From contig NZ_FOLO01000002.1 in the NCBI RefSeq assembly GCF_900112265.1, forward strand, positions 1-55,854: a stretch of 55,854 bases of DNA, given 5' to 3'. The stretch comes from Pseudoalteromonas denitrificans DSM 6059 (lineage in GTDB: Bacteria; Pseudomonadota; Gammaproteobacteria; Enterobacterales; Alteromonadaceae). Under the pieces are notes generated by a model. The model made no database searches, was not told the DNA's origin, and worked only from the letters and a program-made list of their open reading frames with translations. Below are positions 1-8,979 of the stretch, one piece after another. The position numbers were made by a program, and so were the translations under genes. Every line of letters starts with the position of its first letter. The stretch's first letter is position 1.

Positions 1-104
1 AGCATTTTGGACCCACCTGACTCCATGCCGAACTCAGTAGTGAAACGAAATAGCGCCGATGATAGTGTGGGGTTTCCCATGTGAAAGTAGGACATTGCCA
101 GGAT
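1..104 (+). rRNA. rrf: 5S ribosomal RNA, 3' part (5' end outside window)
   Basis: The first ~104 bases match the gammaproteobacterial 5S rRNA: the loop region CCATGCCGAACTCAG, the GAAACG segment, the TAGCGCCGATG stretch and the 3' strand ending in TTGCCAGG. About 15 bases of the 5' end lie outside the window. An intrinsic terminator follows directly, so this is the distal end of an rrn operon. The exact 3' end (103-105) is set by analogy to other 5S genes. Confidence 0.95.
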
Positions 105-114
105 CCAATTAAAG

Positions 115-146
115 AAACCCGATACAGAAATGTATCGGGTTTTTTG
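115..146 (+). terminator. rrn operon terminator
   Basis: A perfect 10-bp stem (116-125 with 132-141, AACCCGATAC/GTATCGGGTT) with a 6-base loop is followed by a run of T residues, ten bases after the 5S end. Confidence 0.92.
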
Positions 147-205
147 CTTTTAAATTTTAATTTTTACTCATATTTAGTTTTTATATTAACAAGCAGCCTG
201 AAATT

Positions 206-1459
206 TTAGAACCTGTCGATAGAAAATGGAGCAAGTGAGATTGATGTTTTTTTATTTAGCATACACTCTGTAATAAGCTCTGCATTTGTTGCAGCTAATG
301 TTAATCCTAGATGTTGATGACCAAAAGAAAAATAAATATTATTGTGAACAGGTGACTGACCGATAACAGGTTTTGAGTCTGGTAAACTAGGTCGAAATCC
401 CATCCAGCGACAATTTTCTGATTTATGTTTTGTTATTTTAGGCCAAATAGCATGGCCTGAAGGTAACAGCGCATTAGCTCTTTTTGGGTTCATGCCTTTT
501 TCTAAACCTGCAAACTCAACAGTACCAGCTAAGCGTAAACCATCTCTCATGGGGGTCATTATAAATTTTCGTTCAAAAGAAACTATTGGACGAGTAGGTG
601 GTGTGTTAGATTCAACCATATAGTGGTATCCTCGTTCAGTATCTAATGGGACTTTAAAACCTAGTTGCTTACAGAATATTTTACTATGGGCACCAGCTGC
701 TAACAGTAGTTTATCAGCATGGAAGGTTTGATTCTTCGAAGTAATGTTTATTTGGTTAGCATTAGATTCAATATGTGTTATCTCAGTCTGAATAAACTTG
801 ACACCTAAACTTTTTGATTTTTTATAAATTTCTCTTGTCAGGGTTTCAGGGCAACAGGTATGTGCAACAGCTGTGAAATGGAGTGCCCAAGTTATACTGT
901 TAGATATTCCAGGTTCAAGTTTATTAACTTCTTTTTTGTTTAATAGCTTAACAATCACACCTTCAGCTTGATACGCCTTCATAATTTTTAGGGCGATTGA
1001 ATTCGATTCCGATTCAAATGTGAGTAGACTTCCTTTTTGATGAAATAACTCACCTAGATCCGTTTCCGTTATAAGTGTTAACCATGAATCTATCGCTATT
1101 TTGTTAATTGATTTTAACGCGGCTTTATTTGCGTTAAATTTATTGCTTCGCATATTGCTTAGAAACTTTAAAAACCAAGGAATAGCTTTATGAAAGTAAT
1201 TAGGTGTAATACTAAATGGACCTAAAGGGTCAAGTAGCATTTTTGGTATTTGGGGAATAAGTGCTTTTTGCGCAAGAGGAAAAACTTGTTCAGTAGCAAA
1301 ATGTCCTGCATTTCCTTTAGAACATCCTTGGGCAATGCCTTCTTTATCATATAAAGTTACTTGATATCCAGCCTGTTGAAGTCTATATGCTGCTGTTATA
1401 CCGATTATTCCTGCACCAATCACAGCTATTTTTTCTGAACCTGAGTTTTGTCGTTTCAT
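206..1459 (-). CDS. FAD-dependent D-hydroxyproline dehydrogenase (DadA family)
   Basis: 417-residue DadA/DAO-family flavoprotein. The N-terminus carries the ADP-binding Rossmann motif (AVIGAGIIGITAAYRL), and the C-terminus the second FAD-contacting segment (GFRPSLPDSKPVIG). The family oxidises D-amino acids to imino acids. The divergent neighbours are hydroxyproline genes, so the likely reaction is cis-4-hydroxy-D-proline to 1-pyrroline-4-hydroxy-2-carboxylate, delivering electrons to the respiratory chain. I chose the ATG at 1459 because the FAD motif begins about ten residues later; a start at 1501 would add a 14-residue tail and run into the operator region. No clear Shine-Dalgarno is seen at either start. 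The substrate is inferred from context; a general D-amino acid dehydrogenase is the alternative. Confidence 0.82.
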   Translation of the reverse strand: MKRQNSGSEKIAVIGAGIIGITAAYRLQQAGYQVTLYDKEGIAQGCSKGNAGHFATEQVFPLAQKALIPQIPKMLLDPLGPFSITPNYFHKAIPWFLKFLSNMRSNKFNANKAALKSINKIAIDSWLTLITETDLGELFHQKGSLLTFESESNSIALKIMKAYQAEGVIVKLLNKKEVNKLEPGISNSITWALHFTAVAHTCCPETLTREIYKKSKSLGVKFIQTEITHIESNANQINITSKNQTFHADKLLLAAGAHSKIFCKQLGFKVPLDTERGYHYMVESNTPPTRPIVSFERKFIMTPMRDGLRLAGTVEFAGLEKGMNPKRANALLPSGHAIWPKITKHKSENCRWMGFRPSLPDSKPVIGQSPVHNNIYFSFGHQHLGLTLAATNAELITECMLNKKTSISLAPFSIDRF

Positions 1460-1484
1460 AATATATATTAAATAAAGGTTGTAA

Positions 1485-1520
1485 TTGCATACAATATACA
1501 TTAATTTGTGTTGTATACAA
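1485..1520. promoter_or_regulatory. Two GntR/FCD-type operator palindromes between the divergent hydroxyproline genes
   Basis: TTGTATACAA at 1511-1520 is a perfect 10-bp palindrome. TTGCATACAA at 1485-1494 is the same motif with one mismatch, 26 bp away centre to centre. FCD-domain GntR regulators commonly bind TNGTnnnACNA-like sites, which both fit. A GntR/FCD gene closes the cluster at 5178. The assignment of this regulator to these sites is inference. Confidence 0.6.
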
Positions 1521-1552
1521 TGTACTATATAATTATTTGTTAGGAAAATACA

Positions 1553-2464
1553 ATGAAACCAAACTGGACAGGGGTATACCCGGCCGTATCAAACCAATTT
1601 AAAGAAAACTTCTCTATCGATTTTGCTGAAAATGCAGCTATGTGTGAAAACCTAATTAAAGAAGGAGTTCACGGTATTATTGTAAACGGTACTATTGGTG
1701 AAAATTGTTCTTTAACGGCTGAAGAAAAACGTCAAGTAATGAAGTCTGTTGTTGAAGTTGTTAATGGTCGTGTTCCTGTTATATCTGGTGTAGCTGAAAC
1801 AACAACCGCTGCTGCAGTCCAATATGCTAAAGATGCAGAGGAAATTGGAATTGATGGTTTAATGGTATTACCTGGTATGGTTTATCGTTCAACAGAAAGA
1901 GAGGCTATTTACCATTATCAACAAGTCGCTCGTGGTACAGCACTTCCTATCATGATCTATAACAATCCAGTTACGTATGGTGTAGATGTTTCTATTGAAG
2001 GTATGAAAGTATTAGCTGAAGAAGCTAACATTGTTTCTGTTAAAGAAGCAACTGAAGATACGCGTCGCATCACTGAGCTTAAACGAGCATTCGGCGATCG
2101 TTTTATTATTTTTGGTGGTGTGGATGATATTGCGCTTGAAAGTTTAATGCTTGGTGCTACAGGTTGGATTTCAGGTTTAACAAATGTATTCCCACGAGAG
2201 TCTGTTGCTATTTACAACCTCGCTAAGCAAGGTCGGTATGAAGAAGCACGTGAAATTTGGTCTTGGTTTTTACCCTTATTACGTTTAGATACTATTCCAA
2301 CATTAGTGCAATGTATTAAATTAGCTGAACAACTTGCTGGCCGTGGTTCGGAAAGAACGCGTGCACCACGTATGCCGTTAACTGGTGAGGCACGTTCACA
2401 AGTCGAAAGTTTATATCAAGAAGCAATCGATAATCGTATTAACTTATCTAAATTTGATCTGTAA
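1553..2464 (+). CDS. Dihydrodipicolinate synthase-family protein, likely 1-pyrroline-4-hydroxy-2-carboxylate deaminase
   Basis: 303-residue TIM-barrel of the DapA/NAL superfamily. Visible hallmarks are the GTIGENCSLT substrate-carboxylate loop near residue 46, Tyr136 (IMIYNNP) and the Schiff-base Lys164 (VSVKEAT). In hydroxyproline catabolism a member of this family deaminates and dehydrates 1-pyrroline-4-hydroxy-2-carboxylate to 2-oxoglutarate semialdehyde. The neighbouring epimerase, oxidase and semialdehyde dehydrogenase supply the steps before and after, so that role is favoured over true DapA. It starts with ATG 7 bases after a TAGGA-like ribosome site, and diverges from the dehydrogenase across the two palindromes. 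Confidence 0.85.
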   Translation: MKPNWTGVYPAVSNQFKENFSIDFAENAAMCENLIKEGVHGIIVNGTIGENCSLTAEEKRQVMKSVVEVVNGRVPVISGVAETTTAAAVQYAKDAEEIGIDGLMVLPGMVYRSTEREAIYHYQQVARGTALPIMIYNNPVTYGVDVSIEGMKVLAEEANIVSVKEATEDTRRITELKRAFGDRFIIFGGVDDIALESLMLGATGWISGLTNVFPRESVAIYNLAKQGRYEEAREIWSWFLPLLRLDTIPTLVQCIKLAEQLAGRGSERTRAPRMPLTGEARSQVESLYQEAIDNRINLSKFDL

Positions 2465-2498
2465 TTCCCCGAGGATTAGCCATCCTTGATTGGCTTGA

Positions 2499-2530
2499 GC
2501 CTGTTTGAGTTATCTTAAACAGGCATTTTA
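2499..2530 (+). terminator. Hairpin after the deaminase gene
   Basis: An 8-bp perfect stem GCCTGTTT/AAACAGGC (2499-2506 with 2517-2524) is followed by a weak T-rich tail. It could be a partial terminator or mRNA-stabilising hairpin between the first and second catabolic genes. Confidence 0.5.
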
Positions 2531-2598
2531 ATATCATTAGGTAAGTTAAAAGTGGAATTAATTTATGGATATGGCGGTTAATTTTTTAGGTAGATGAA

Positions 2599-3600
2599 AT
2601 GAAGAAAGGAACATTTTTTTGTATTGATGCGCATACATGTGGTAACCCTGTTCGATTAGTGACATCTGGTCACCCTGAGCTTGAAGGTGAAACGATGGGA
2701 GAAAAACGGATTCATTTTTTGAAAGAGTTTGATTGGATCAGGAAAGGTTTAATGTTTGAACCTCGTGGGCATGACATGATGTCTGGCGCATTTTTATACC
2801 CCCCATGTTCAAAAGACTCAGATGCTGCAATTTTATTTATAGAAACCTCAGGATGTTTACCTATGTGTGGTCATGGCACTATTGGTGCTATTACAGCAGG
2901 TTTAGAGGCAGGTTTAATTCAAGGTAAAGAAAGTGGTAAATTAAAAATTGATGTCCCTGCGGGTCAAATAAATGTTGAATACCAGATAACAGATAAAAAA
3001 GTTGACTGGGTGAAAATTTTTAACATTGCATCCTATTTAGTCCACCAAAATTTAAAAATTAATGTACCAGATTTAGGTGAAATAACATTAGATATTGCCT
3101 ACGGTGGTAATTTTTACGCCATTATAGAACCCCAAAAAAATTACCCCGGGCTTGAAAGTTTTTCACCTGAAAAAATACTTAAATACAGTCCAAAAATCCG
3201 TGATATAGCAGGGAAAGCTGTTAAATGTATTCATCCTGAAGATCCTAAAGTTAATGGTTTGTCTCATGTGCTTTGGACTGGTAAACCTCAAAAAGAAGGT
3301 TCAAGTGCTGCTAATGCTGTTTTTTATGGTGATAAAGCAATTGATAGATCTCCATGTGGCACTGGCACTTCAGCACGAATGGCACAATTATTTACCAAAG
3401 GTTTATTAAAACAGAATCAAGAGTTTGTTCATGAAAGTATTATTGGTAGTCAGTTTGTCGGTTGTATTGAGCAAGTTACAGAAGTTTCAGGAATAACGGC
3501 AATCATGCCATCAATTAGAGGTTGGGCTCAGGTAACAGGAAATAATCAAATAATTATTGATGATGATGATCCATATGCCTCTGGTTTTCAATTAGTTTAG
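2599..3600 (+). CDS. 4-hydroxyproline 2-epimerase (proline racemase family)
   Basis: 333-residue proline-racemase-family enzyme. Both catalytic cysteines are visible: Cys90 in the MCGHGTIG motif and Cys253 in SPCGTGTSAR. Having both separates epimerases and racemases from trans-3-hydroxyproline dehydratases, in which the second is Thr. It interconverts trans-4-hydroxy-L-proline and cis-4-hydroxy-D-proline, the entry step of the pathway. The next gene follows after 10 bases and is probably co-transcribed. Proline racemase activity proper is less likely, given the complete hydroxyproline pathway around it. Confidence 0.88.
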   Translation: MKKGTFFCIDAHTCGNPVRLVTSGHPELEGETMGEKRIHFLKEFDWIRKGLMFEPRGHDMMSGAFLYPPCSKDSDAAILFIETSGCLPMCGHGTIGAITAGLEAGLIQGKESGKLKIDVPAGQINVEYQITDKKVDWVKIFNIASYLVHQNLKINVPDLGEITLDIAYGGNFYAIIEPQKNYPGLESFSPEKILKYSPKIRDIAGKAVKCIHPEDPKVNGLSHVLWTGKPQKEGSSAANAVFYGDKAIDRSPCGTGTSARMAQLFTKGLLKQNQEFVHESIIGSQFVGCIEQVTEVSGITAIMPSIRGWAQVTGNNQIIIDDDDPYASGFQLV

Positions 3601-3610
3601 GAGAATAAAT

Positions 3611-5092
3611 ATGTTATCTGGATTATGTTTTATTGGCGGTCAATGGCAAGCAGATACTGAAGATACGTTTAATGCGATTAATGCTACGGATCACACTAAA
3701 TTGTCTACTGAATTTGTAAATTGTAGTGATAGCCAATTAATAAATGCTTGTGAGTTGGCAGAGGAGGCTTTTTTCATTTATCGTAAAAAATCGGTTCAGC
3801 AACGTGCTGACTTTATAAATGAAATAGCTGAACAATTGGTTAGAGTTGAAGGTTTGTTATTAGAACTAACAACATTGGAAACCGGTCTTCCTGAGGCTCG
3901 AATTCAAGGAGAGTTGGGTCGTACAGTTAATCAACTTAGATTATTTGCAAATAATATTACTAAAGACAGCACTGAAATTGCCCATGATGTTGCTTTGCCT
4001 GAACGTGCTCCTTTACCTAGGCCTGAATTAAAATTAGGCCAATTGCCTTTAGGACCTGTGGCTGTATTTGGAGCAAGTAATTTTCCATTAGCGTTTAGTA
4101 CTGCAGGCGGCGATACTGCTTCGGCATTAGCTGCTGGCTGCCCTGTTATATTTAAATCTCATTCTGCGCACCCAGGCACATGTGAAATTGTTACTAAAGC
4201 AATAGAAATTGCAATTAATAATTGTGAAATGCCAAAAGGTGTTTTTGCGTTAATTCATAGTAAAGCATATGAGATTAGTCATTCATTGGTTAAAAACCCT
4301 AAAATTAAAGCCGTTGGTTTTACTGGTTCTTATCGCGTGGGCATGGCACTACAAGAAAGTATTTATAAACGTAAAGAGCCTATTCCATTTTATGGAGAGT
4401 TAGGATCTGTAAATCCTCAGTTGATTTTACCTGGCTTTATCACAGATGGAGCCGATGTTGTTGCGCAAGAATTTGTAACTTCGATGAATATGGGGTGTGG
4501 ACAATTTTGTACGAACCCTGGTCTATGGTTAGTAAGTGAATCTGAACAAGCTCTTTTTGAAAAAGCATTAACAAATAAAATTCAATCCAGCCCAGCACAG
4601 ACTATGTTAACTCCCGCAATGCTAACAGCTTATCAATTAGGCTGTGAGAAACTTAATGTTGAAGTTACTTTATTAGCTAAAGGGTTAGTTGAAGATAAAA
4701 AAGCGACAACACATTTATTTGTTACATCAGCTGAGGCTTTTATTAAGAATGATAAATTATCTGATGAGGTTTTTGGTCCAGCATCTTTAATCGTAACTTA
4801 TAAAGATTTAGAACAAGCAGCGCAATTAATATCTATTATTGATGGACAGCTAACCGCTTCTGTTCATGGGTCAAATCAAGTTATTAATGAAAATAAAGCC
4901 TTGATAGAGGTATTATCTTATAAAGTAGGACGTTTGATTTTCAATCAGATGCCTACAGGTGTAGAGGTAAGTGATGCCATGATGCACGGTGGACCATTTC
5001 CATGCTCAACTGATATACGAAGTACTTCTGTTGGATCTCAAGCTATTCAACGCTTTTTAAGACCAATCTGTTATCAAAACTCCCCAATCTAA
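3611..5092 (+). CDS. 2-oxoglutarate semialdehyde dehydrogenase (ALDH family)
   Basis: 493-residue aldehyde dehydrogenase. The NAD(P)-binding segment GASNFPLAF, a GELGSVNPQ segment holding the general-base Glu, and the catalytic Cys in GQFCTNPG are all present. It resembles the KGSADH group that converts 2-oxoglutarate semialdehyde to 2-oxoglutarate, the last step of hydroxyproline, and also of arabinose or glucarate, breakdown. The hydroxyproline neighbours decide the role here. An AGGAG ribosome site lies just before the ATG. Confidence 0.87.
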   Translation: MLSGLCFIGGQWQADTEDTFNAINATDHTKLSTEFVNCSDSQLINACELAEEAFFIYRKKSVQQRADFINEIAEQLVRVEGLLLELTTLETGLPEARIQGELGRTVNQLRLFANNITKDSTEIAHDVALPERAPLPRPELKLGQLPLGPVAVFGASNFPLAFSTAGGDTASALAAGCPVIFKSHSAHPGTCEIVTKAIEIAINNCEMPKGVFALIHSKAYEISHSLVKNPKIKAVGFTGSYRVGMALQESIYKRKEPIPFYGELGSVNPQLILPGFITDGADVVAQEFVTSMNMGCGQFCTNPGLWLVSESEQALFEKALTNKIQSSPAQTMLTPAMLTAYQLGCEKLNVEVTLLAKGLVEDKKATTHLFVTSAEAFIKNDKLSDEVFGPASLIVTYKDLEQAAQLISIIDGQLTASVHGSNQVINENKALIEVLSYKVGRLIFNQMPTGVEVSDAMMHGGPFPCSTDIRSTSVGSQAIQRFLRPICYQNSPI

Positions 5093-5095
5093 ATA

Positions 5096-5127
5096 AAAGG
5101 CTGCTCATAGAGTGGCCTTTTTTTTTC
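5096..5127 (+). terminator. Terminator after the semialdehyde dehydrogenase gene
   Basis: AAGGC...GGCCTT stem with G-T wobbles and a short loop, followed by a T9 run. It separates the structural genes from the GntR gene at 5178. Confidence 0.75.
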
Positions 5128-5177
5128 AAAACGTTAAACTAGAGTAATAATTATTAAAAATAAAGAAATAAAAAAAT

Positions 5178-5834
5178 ATGGCTCTGGCATATAAAACACG
5201 AACCGAATTTGTTGTAGATGCAATTCGAGAAAAGATATTAAAAGGTGAAGTGAAAGCTGGTCAGCCACTACGTCAAGCTGCTTTAGCTGAAGATCTTGAT
5301 GTAAGCCGAATTCCTGTTAGAGAAGCATTGTTACAATTAGAAGCGGAAGGTTTAGTTAAATTTCAGGCACATAAAGGTGCAATTGTTACGGAATTAAATG
5401 CCAGCCATGTTGATGAGTTATTTGAATTAAGAGCTATGCTTGAATCTGATTTATTAGCACGTTCTATACCTAATTTAACAAGTGAAGACTTTGAACAAGC
5501 CGAAAGTATATTAATAGAGCTTGAAGATGCTTTGCAGCATGAAGACAGCACAAATATTTGGGCAGATTTAAATAATCATTTTCATGCTTGTTTGTATAAA
5601 GGCAGCGATCGCCCACAAACACTTGATATTGTGAATACGCTTAATAAAAATTCAGATCGTTATATTCGCATGCATCTAATGTTGGCGGGTGGTATAAAAA
5701 AGGCAGGACCTGAACATAGACAGCTTCTTGATTATTGTAAATCAGAAAATATTAAAAGTGCGAGTCAGTTATTAAAACAACACATATTAGGCGCAAAAGA
5801 AGAAATTAAAGCGTTATTAGTGGATAAGGGGTAG
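5178..5834 (+). CDS. GntR-family regulator with FCD domain, probable hydroxyproline regulator
   Basis: 218 residues. An N-terminal winged helix (about residues 10-75, with VSRIPVREALLQLEAEGLV typical of GntR) precedes an all-helical FCD ligand-binding domain (about 80-210) with the expected metal-binding histidines (NNHFHACLY, EHRQLLDYC). FCD regulators bind carboxylate effectors and usually control adjacent catabolic genes. The TTGTATACAA palindromes at 1485-1520 are the obvious candidate operators. No copy of that motif is seen before this gene itself. Confidence 0.85.
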   Translation: MALAYKTRTEFVVDAIREKILKGEVKAGQPLRQAALAEDLDVSRIPVREALLQLEAEGLVKFQAHKGAIVTELNASHVDELFELRAMLESDLLARSIPNLTSEDFEQAESILIELEDALQHEDSTNIWADLNNHFHACLYKGSDRPQTLDIVNTLNKNSDRYIRMHLMLAGGIKKAGPEHRQLLDYCKSENIKSASQLLKQHILGAKEEIKALLVDKG

Positions 5835-5893
5835 TTTCAACTTACAAATAAATGATATCTAAAAAGATGGCTTTTATTTTTGATGATTTAGGG

Positions 5894-6295
5894 TTATGAA
5901 TGATAGTATTTTTTGTTATTACGTAACCTTTTTTTCTTTTTTTTAGTATAACGATTATTTATCCGCATAAATAATATCCACCCTGCAAAAATGCATAAAA
6001 TAAATGCAAAAACAGCCGCTATTTTATTATCAATCCAAGTTATTATTAATATGCCAAAAAGAAAACATGCAAAAGGTTTTAAGTTGTAAAGTATTTTGTG
6101 ACGATCAATATTATGCCTAGTATATTCATTATCGGAGCGTCTGAAATGAGATCTGATATTCCAAACTAAAGAACCAACGATAAAAAATAATCCACCAGAA
6201 ATTGATGCAAAAAATGAAGGTTCAAAGGTGATTAGTCCATATCCTGCAGCAAAATATAAATAAGGTAAACTTTCATAAACAGGTCTACTAAGCAT
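5894..6295 (-). CDS. Small membrane protein of unknown function
   Basis: 133 residues with about four hydrophobic segments (roughly residues 10-25, 30-45, 72-87 and 91-109). A hydrophilic stretch lies in between, and the tail is very basic (KKKKKRLRNNKK), consistent with a cytoplasmic C-terminus. I do not recognise the family. It stands alone between the hydroxyproline regulator and the PilZ gene, transcribed with the latter but 90 bases from it. Confidence 0.6.
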   Translation of the reverse strand: MLSRPVYESLPYLYFAAGYGLITFEPSFFASISGGLFFIVGSLVWNIRSHFRRSDNEYTRHNIDRHKILYNLKPFACFLFGILIITWIDNKIAAVFAFILCIFAGWILFMRINNRYTKKKKKRLRNNKKYYHS

Positions 6296-6385
6296 AATAA
6301 TCGAGTTTTATTTGGTGTGGTTAAATATTAGACGATAATGTGTCGTTCTAAAAGTAATACTGAGGAAAGGGCCCTGAAAGAAGTT

Positions 6386-6748
6386 TTATTCAGGGTGAGC
6401 TAAAGCATCAAGCTCTCTATTTAATAACGCATCGTCACCAACATTAAGTTCAATTAAGCGCTTTAAATGTGTTGCACTATCTATATCAATTTGTTCACAC
6501 AATAAACCTAAATATTGCTCTTTTTCGTGTACTACACTGGTATTCATCGTAAGTTCAATATCACTTTGAGCAAGTGTAAAGGTTAATAAAAGTGACTTTA
6601 TTTCGTTATCTTTCCACTCTTTTGGTTTTTTTACTAAAGCGCCTTTTAATGACAAGTCAATGAGTTCAGTAGACCATACTTTACCCATATCAGAAAGATG
6701 AACTGGGGTTGAAAATATAATTCTTGTAAAATGACGTCTATCTTGCAT
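6386..6748 (-). CDS. PilZ-domain c-di-GMP-binding protein
   Basis: 120 residues forming a single PilZ domain. The c-di-GMP signature is complete: the basic motif RRHFTR at residues 4-9 and the D-L-S-L-K-G motif (DxSxxG) around residues 32-37. Stand-alone PilZ proteins act as c-di-GMP receptors controlling motility, exopolysaccharide or adhesion. The target cannot be told from the neighbours. Other c-di-GMP genes (EAL-HDOD and HD-GYP) lie near 35-37 kb. Confidence 0.85.
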   Translation of the reverse strand: MQDRRHFTRIIFSTPVHLSDMGKVWSTELIDLSLKGALVKKPKEWKDNEIKSLLLTFTLAQSDIELTMNTSVVHEKEQYLGLLCEQIDIDSATHLKRLIELNVGDDALLNRELDALAHPE

Positions 6749-6868
6749 GATGAAAACTCATTATGTTAATTAAAGTATCGAAATACTTATTTATAAATTA
6801 CCTACTTTCGTACTTAAGAATAGTCTGTTTTATCATGAGTTGGTAGTCATTATCATGACTTTAGCTAA

Positions 6869-8056
6869 TCAAGTTAGTTTATTTATACCTTCACTAATAC
6901 CTTCTAATGTCAGAGGGTACATTCTATTTGTCATAAGCTCTTTAATCATATTGATTGAGTGGTAATAATTCCAATGTTCTTTTGGTTGTGGGTTTAGCCA
7001 TATCGCTTTGTCAAAATGGTTTGTAATGCTGTTCATCCAAACTGTCCCCGGTTCTTCATTCCAATGCTCAACACTGCCACCTGGATAAGCTATTTCATAT
7101 GGACCCATAGTAGCGTCTCCTACAAATATTACTTTATAATCTTTACCAAAACGATTGATCACTTCTTTGGTACTCAAGGTTTCATGACGTCGGCGCTTAT
7201 TATCTTGCCAGACATGTTCATATAAACAATTATGAAAATAAAAAAATTCTAAGTATTTAAATTCACTATGTGCTGCGCTAAATAACTCCTCACAAGTTTG
7301 AATGTAATCATCCATTGAGCCACCAATATCAAAAAACATTAATACTTTTACTGCGTTATGTCGTTCAGGGTGCATTTTTACATCTAACATGCCCCCTTGT
7401 GCTGCAGTAGCGATGATTGTGGCGTTGAGATCTAACTCATCACTTGCACCTGTCCTAGCAAATTTTCTAAGCTTTTTAAGGGCTAATGTCATTGTACGAG
7501 AACTAATTTGAGCATTAGCATCAAAATTTTTAAATTCACGTTTGTCCCAAACCTTTACTGCTTGACGGTTTTTATTACCATCTTGACCAATTCGAACACC
7601 TTCAGGGTTATAACCATATGCACCAAAAGGGGAAGTTCCTCCTGTTCCAACCCATTTATTACCACCAGCATGACGCTTTTGTTGTTCTGCTAAGCGTTCC
7701 TTCAAAGTTTTCATTAACTCATCAAGGCCGCCTAAACTCTCGATTTTTTGTTTTTCTTCTTCTGTTAAGTGCTTTTCAAATTCTTTGCGTAACCAATCCG
7801 CTGGCAGTTGATTCTGTTGTTTCAATTGTTCAAATAAATCTATACTTTCGATGCCTTCAAAATACAGAGCAAAAGCTTTATCAAATTTATCAAATTGTGT
7901 TTCATCTTTAACCATAATTGTACGGGCTAAATAATAAAAAGCATCAATATCGGCAAATACAACGCCTTGTTTTAATGCACGTATTAAGTCGAGTAATTCA
8001 CGGGTACTGACTGGTAAATTGTATTTTTTTAAAGTAAGAAAAAACTCAATTAGCAT
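6869..8056 (-). CDS. VWA-domain protein of the CoxE-like family
   Basis: 395 residues. A helical N-terminal half is followed by a von Willebrand A domain whose MIDAS begins with the D-I-G-G-S motif (FFDIGGSMDD), with later TMGPYE and proline-rich elements. These proteins pair with MoxR AAA+ ATPases in chaperone-like complexes for metal insertion or complex assembly. The MoxR partner is encoded 18 bases upstream in the same direction. The client protein is unknown; an LtaS-like sulfatase gene lies next in line. Confidence 0.85.
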   Translation of the reverse strand: MLIEFFLTLKKYNLPVSTRELLDLIRALKQGVVFADIDAFYYLARTIMVKDETQFDKFDKAFALYFEGIESIDLFEQLKQQNQLPADWLRKEFEKHLTEEEKQKIESLGGLDELMKTLKERLAEQQKRHAGGNKWVGTGGTSPFGAYGYNPEGVRIGQDGNKNRQAVKVWDKREFKNFDANAQISSRTMTLALKKLRKFARTGASDELDLNATIIATAAQGGMLDVKMHPERHNAVKVLMFFDIGGSMDDYIQTCEELFSAAHSEFKYLEFFYFHNCLYEHVWQDNKRRRHETLSTKEVINRFGKDYKVIFVGDATMGPYEIAYPGGSVEHWNEEPGTVWMNSITNHFDKAIWLNPQPKEHWNYYHSINMIKELMTNRMYPLTLEGISEGINKLT

Positions 8057-8074
8057 AATTTAAATTCTTAAAGG

Positions 8075-8911
8075 TTATCTGCGACTCATGAAGGCTAACT
8101 TCTCTAAAAGAGATATATCTTGTTCATTTTTAAGTAATGCACCAAACATTGGCATTAAACCAGCACTATTGTTTTTATCATGTAATGCTTCGGGTGATAT
8201 ATCTTCAGCTAACAATAGTTTTAACCAGTCAAGTAGTTCACTGGTTGAAGGTTTCTTTTTAAGGCCGTTTATTTCACGGAGATTAAAAAAGGTTTCAAGT
8301 GCGGCTGTAACTAGATTTTGTTTTATATCAGGGTAATGAACATCAATAATTTGTTGCATTTCTGAAGTTGTAGGAAAGTTTATGTAATGAAAGAAGCAAC
8401 GACGTAAAAAAGCATCTGGAAGTTCTTTTTCATTATTAGAAGTAATAATAACGATAGGTCGTTGCTTTGCAACGATACGCTCTTGAGTTTCATATACATA
8501 AAACTCCATCTTATCAAGTTCAAGTAATAAGTCATTTGGAAATTCGATGTCGGCTTTATCTATTTCATCGATTAATAGTATAGGCCTTTTTGTTGCATCA
8601 AATGCTTGCCATAATTTGCCTTTAACTATGTAGTTTCCAATGTTATTTACTTTTTCATCACCTAATTGGCTATCTCGTAAACGAGATACAGCATCATATT
8701 CATATAAACCTTGTTGTGCTTTAGTCGTTGATTTTATATGCCATTGTATTAAGTCAGTTCCTAATGCTTCAGCCAGTTCTTCGGCTAACATCGTTTTACC
8801 TGTACCAGGCTCGCCTTTAATTAATAATGGTTTTTCTAAAAGAATCGCTGCGTTTACTGCAAGTTTTAATGATTTACTTGCAATATAGTTTTTGGTACCA
8901 GTGAACTGCAT
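8075..8911 (-). CDS. MoxR-family AAA+ ATPase
   Basis: 278 residues with Walker A GEPGTGKT, Walker B ILLIDEIDKAD and an arginine-finger region (FLRRCFFHYINFP). It is the ATPase partner of the downstream VWA protein. I chose the ATG at 8911 because GAGG lies eight bases upstream and the protein then starts, as usual, just before the helix preceding Walker A. A longer frame reaching 9016 would overlap the preceding gene and add 35 non-conserved residues. Confidence 0.88.
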   Translation of the reverse strand: MQFTGTKNYIASKSLKLAVNAAILLEKPLLIKGEPGTGKTMLAEELAEALGTDLIQWHIKSTTKAQQGLYEYDAVSRLRDSQLGDEKVNNIGNYIVKGKLWQAFDATKRPILLIDEIDKADIEFPNDLLLELDKMEFYVYETQERIVAKQRPIVIITSNNEKELPDAFLRRCFFHYINFPTTSEMQQIIDVHYPDIKQNLVTAALETFFNLREINGLKKKPSTSELLDWLKLLLAEDISPEALHDKNNSAGLMPMFGALLKNEQDISLLEKLAFMSRR

Positions 8912-8979
8912 GATGATTACCTCTAAGTGGTCTGATGAGGTAATCATCTCATAGTTTATATTTATTCCAAAACTGAAAC

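Noticed and set aside
1460..1501. Longer start for the D-hydroxyproline dehydrogenase
   Set aside because: It adds 14 non-conserved residues, lacks a ribosome site and overlaps the operator palindrome.
1553..2464. Housekeeping dihydrodipicolinate synthase (dapA)
   Set aside because: The barrel and Schiff-base Lys fit, but the gene sits inside a complete hydroxyproline pathway that needs this family member as the deaminase.
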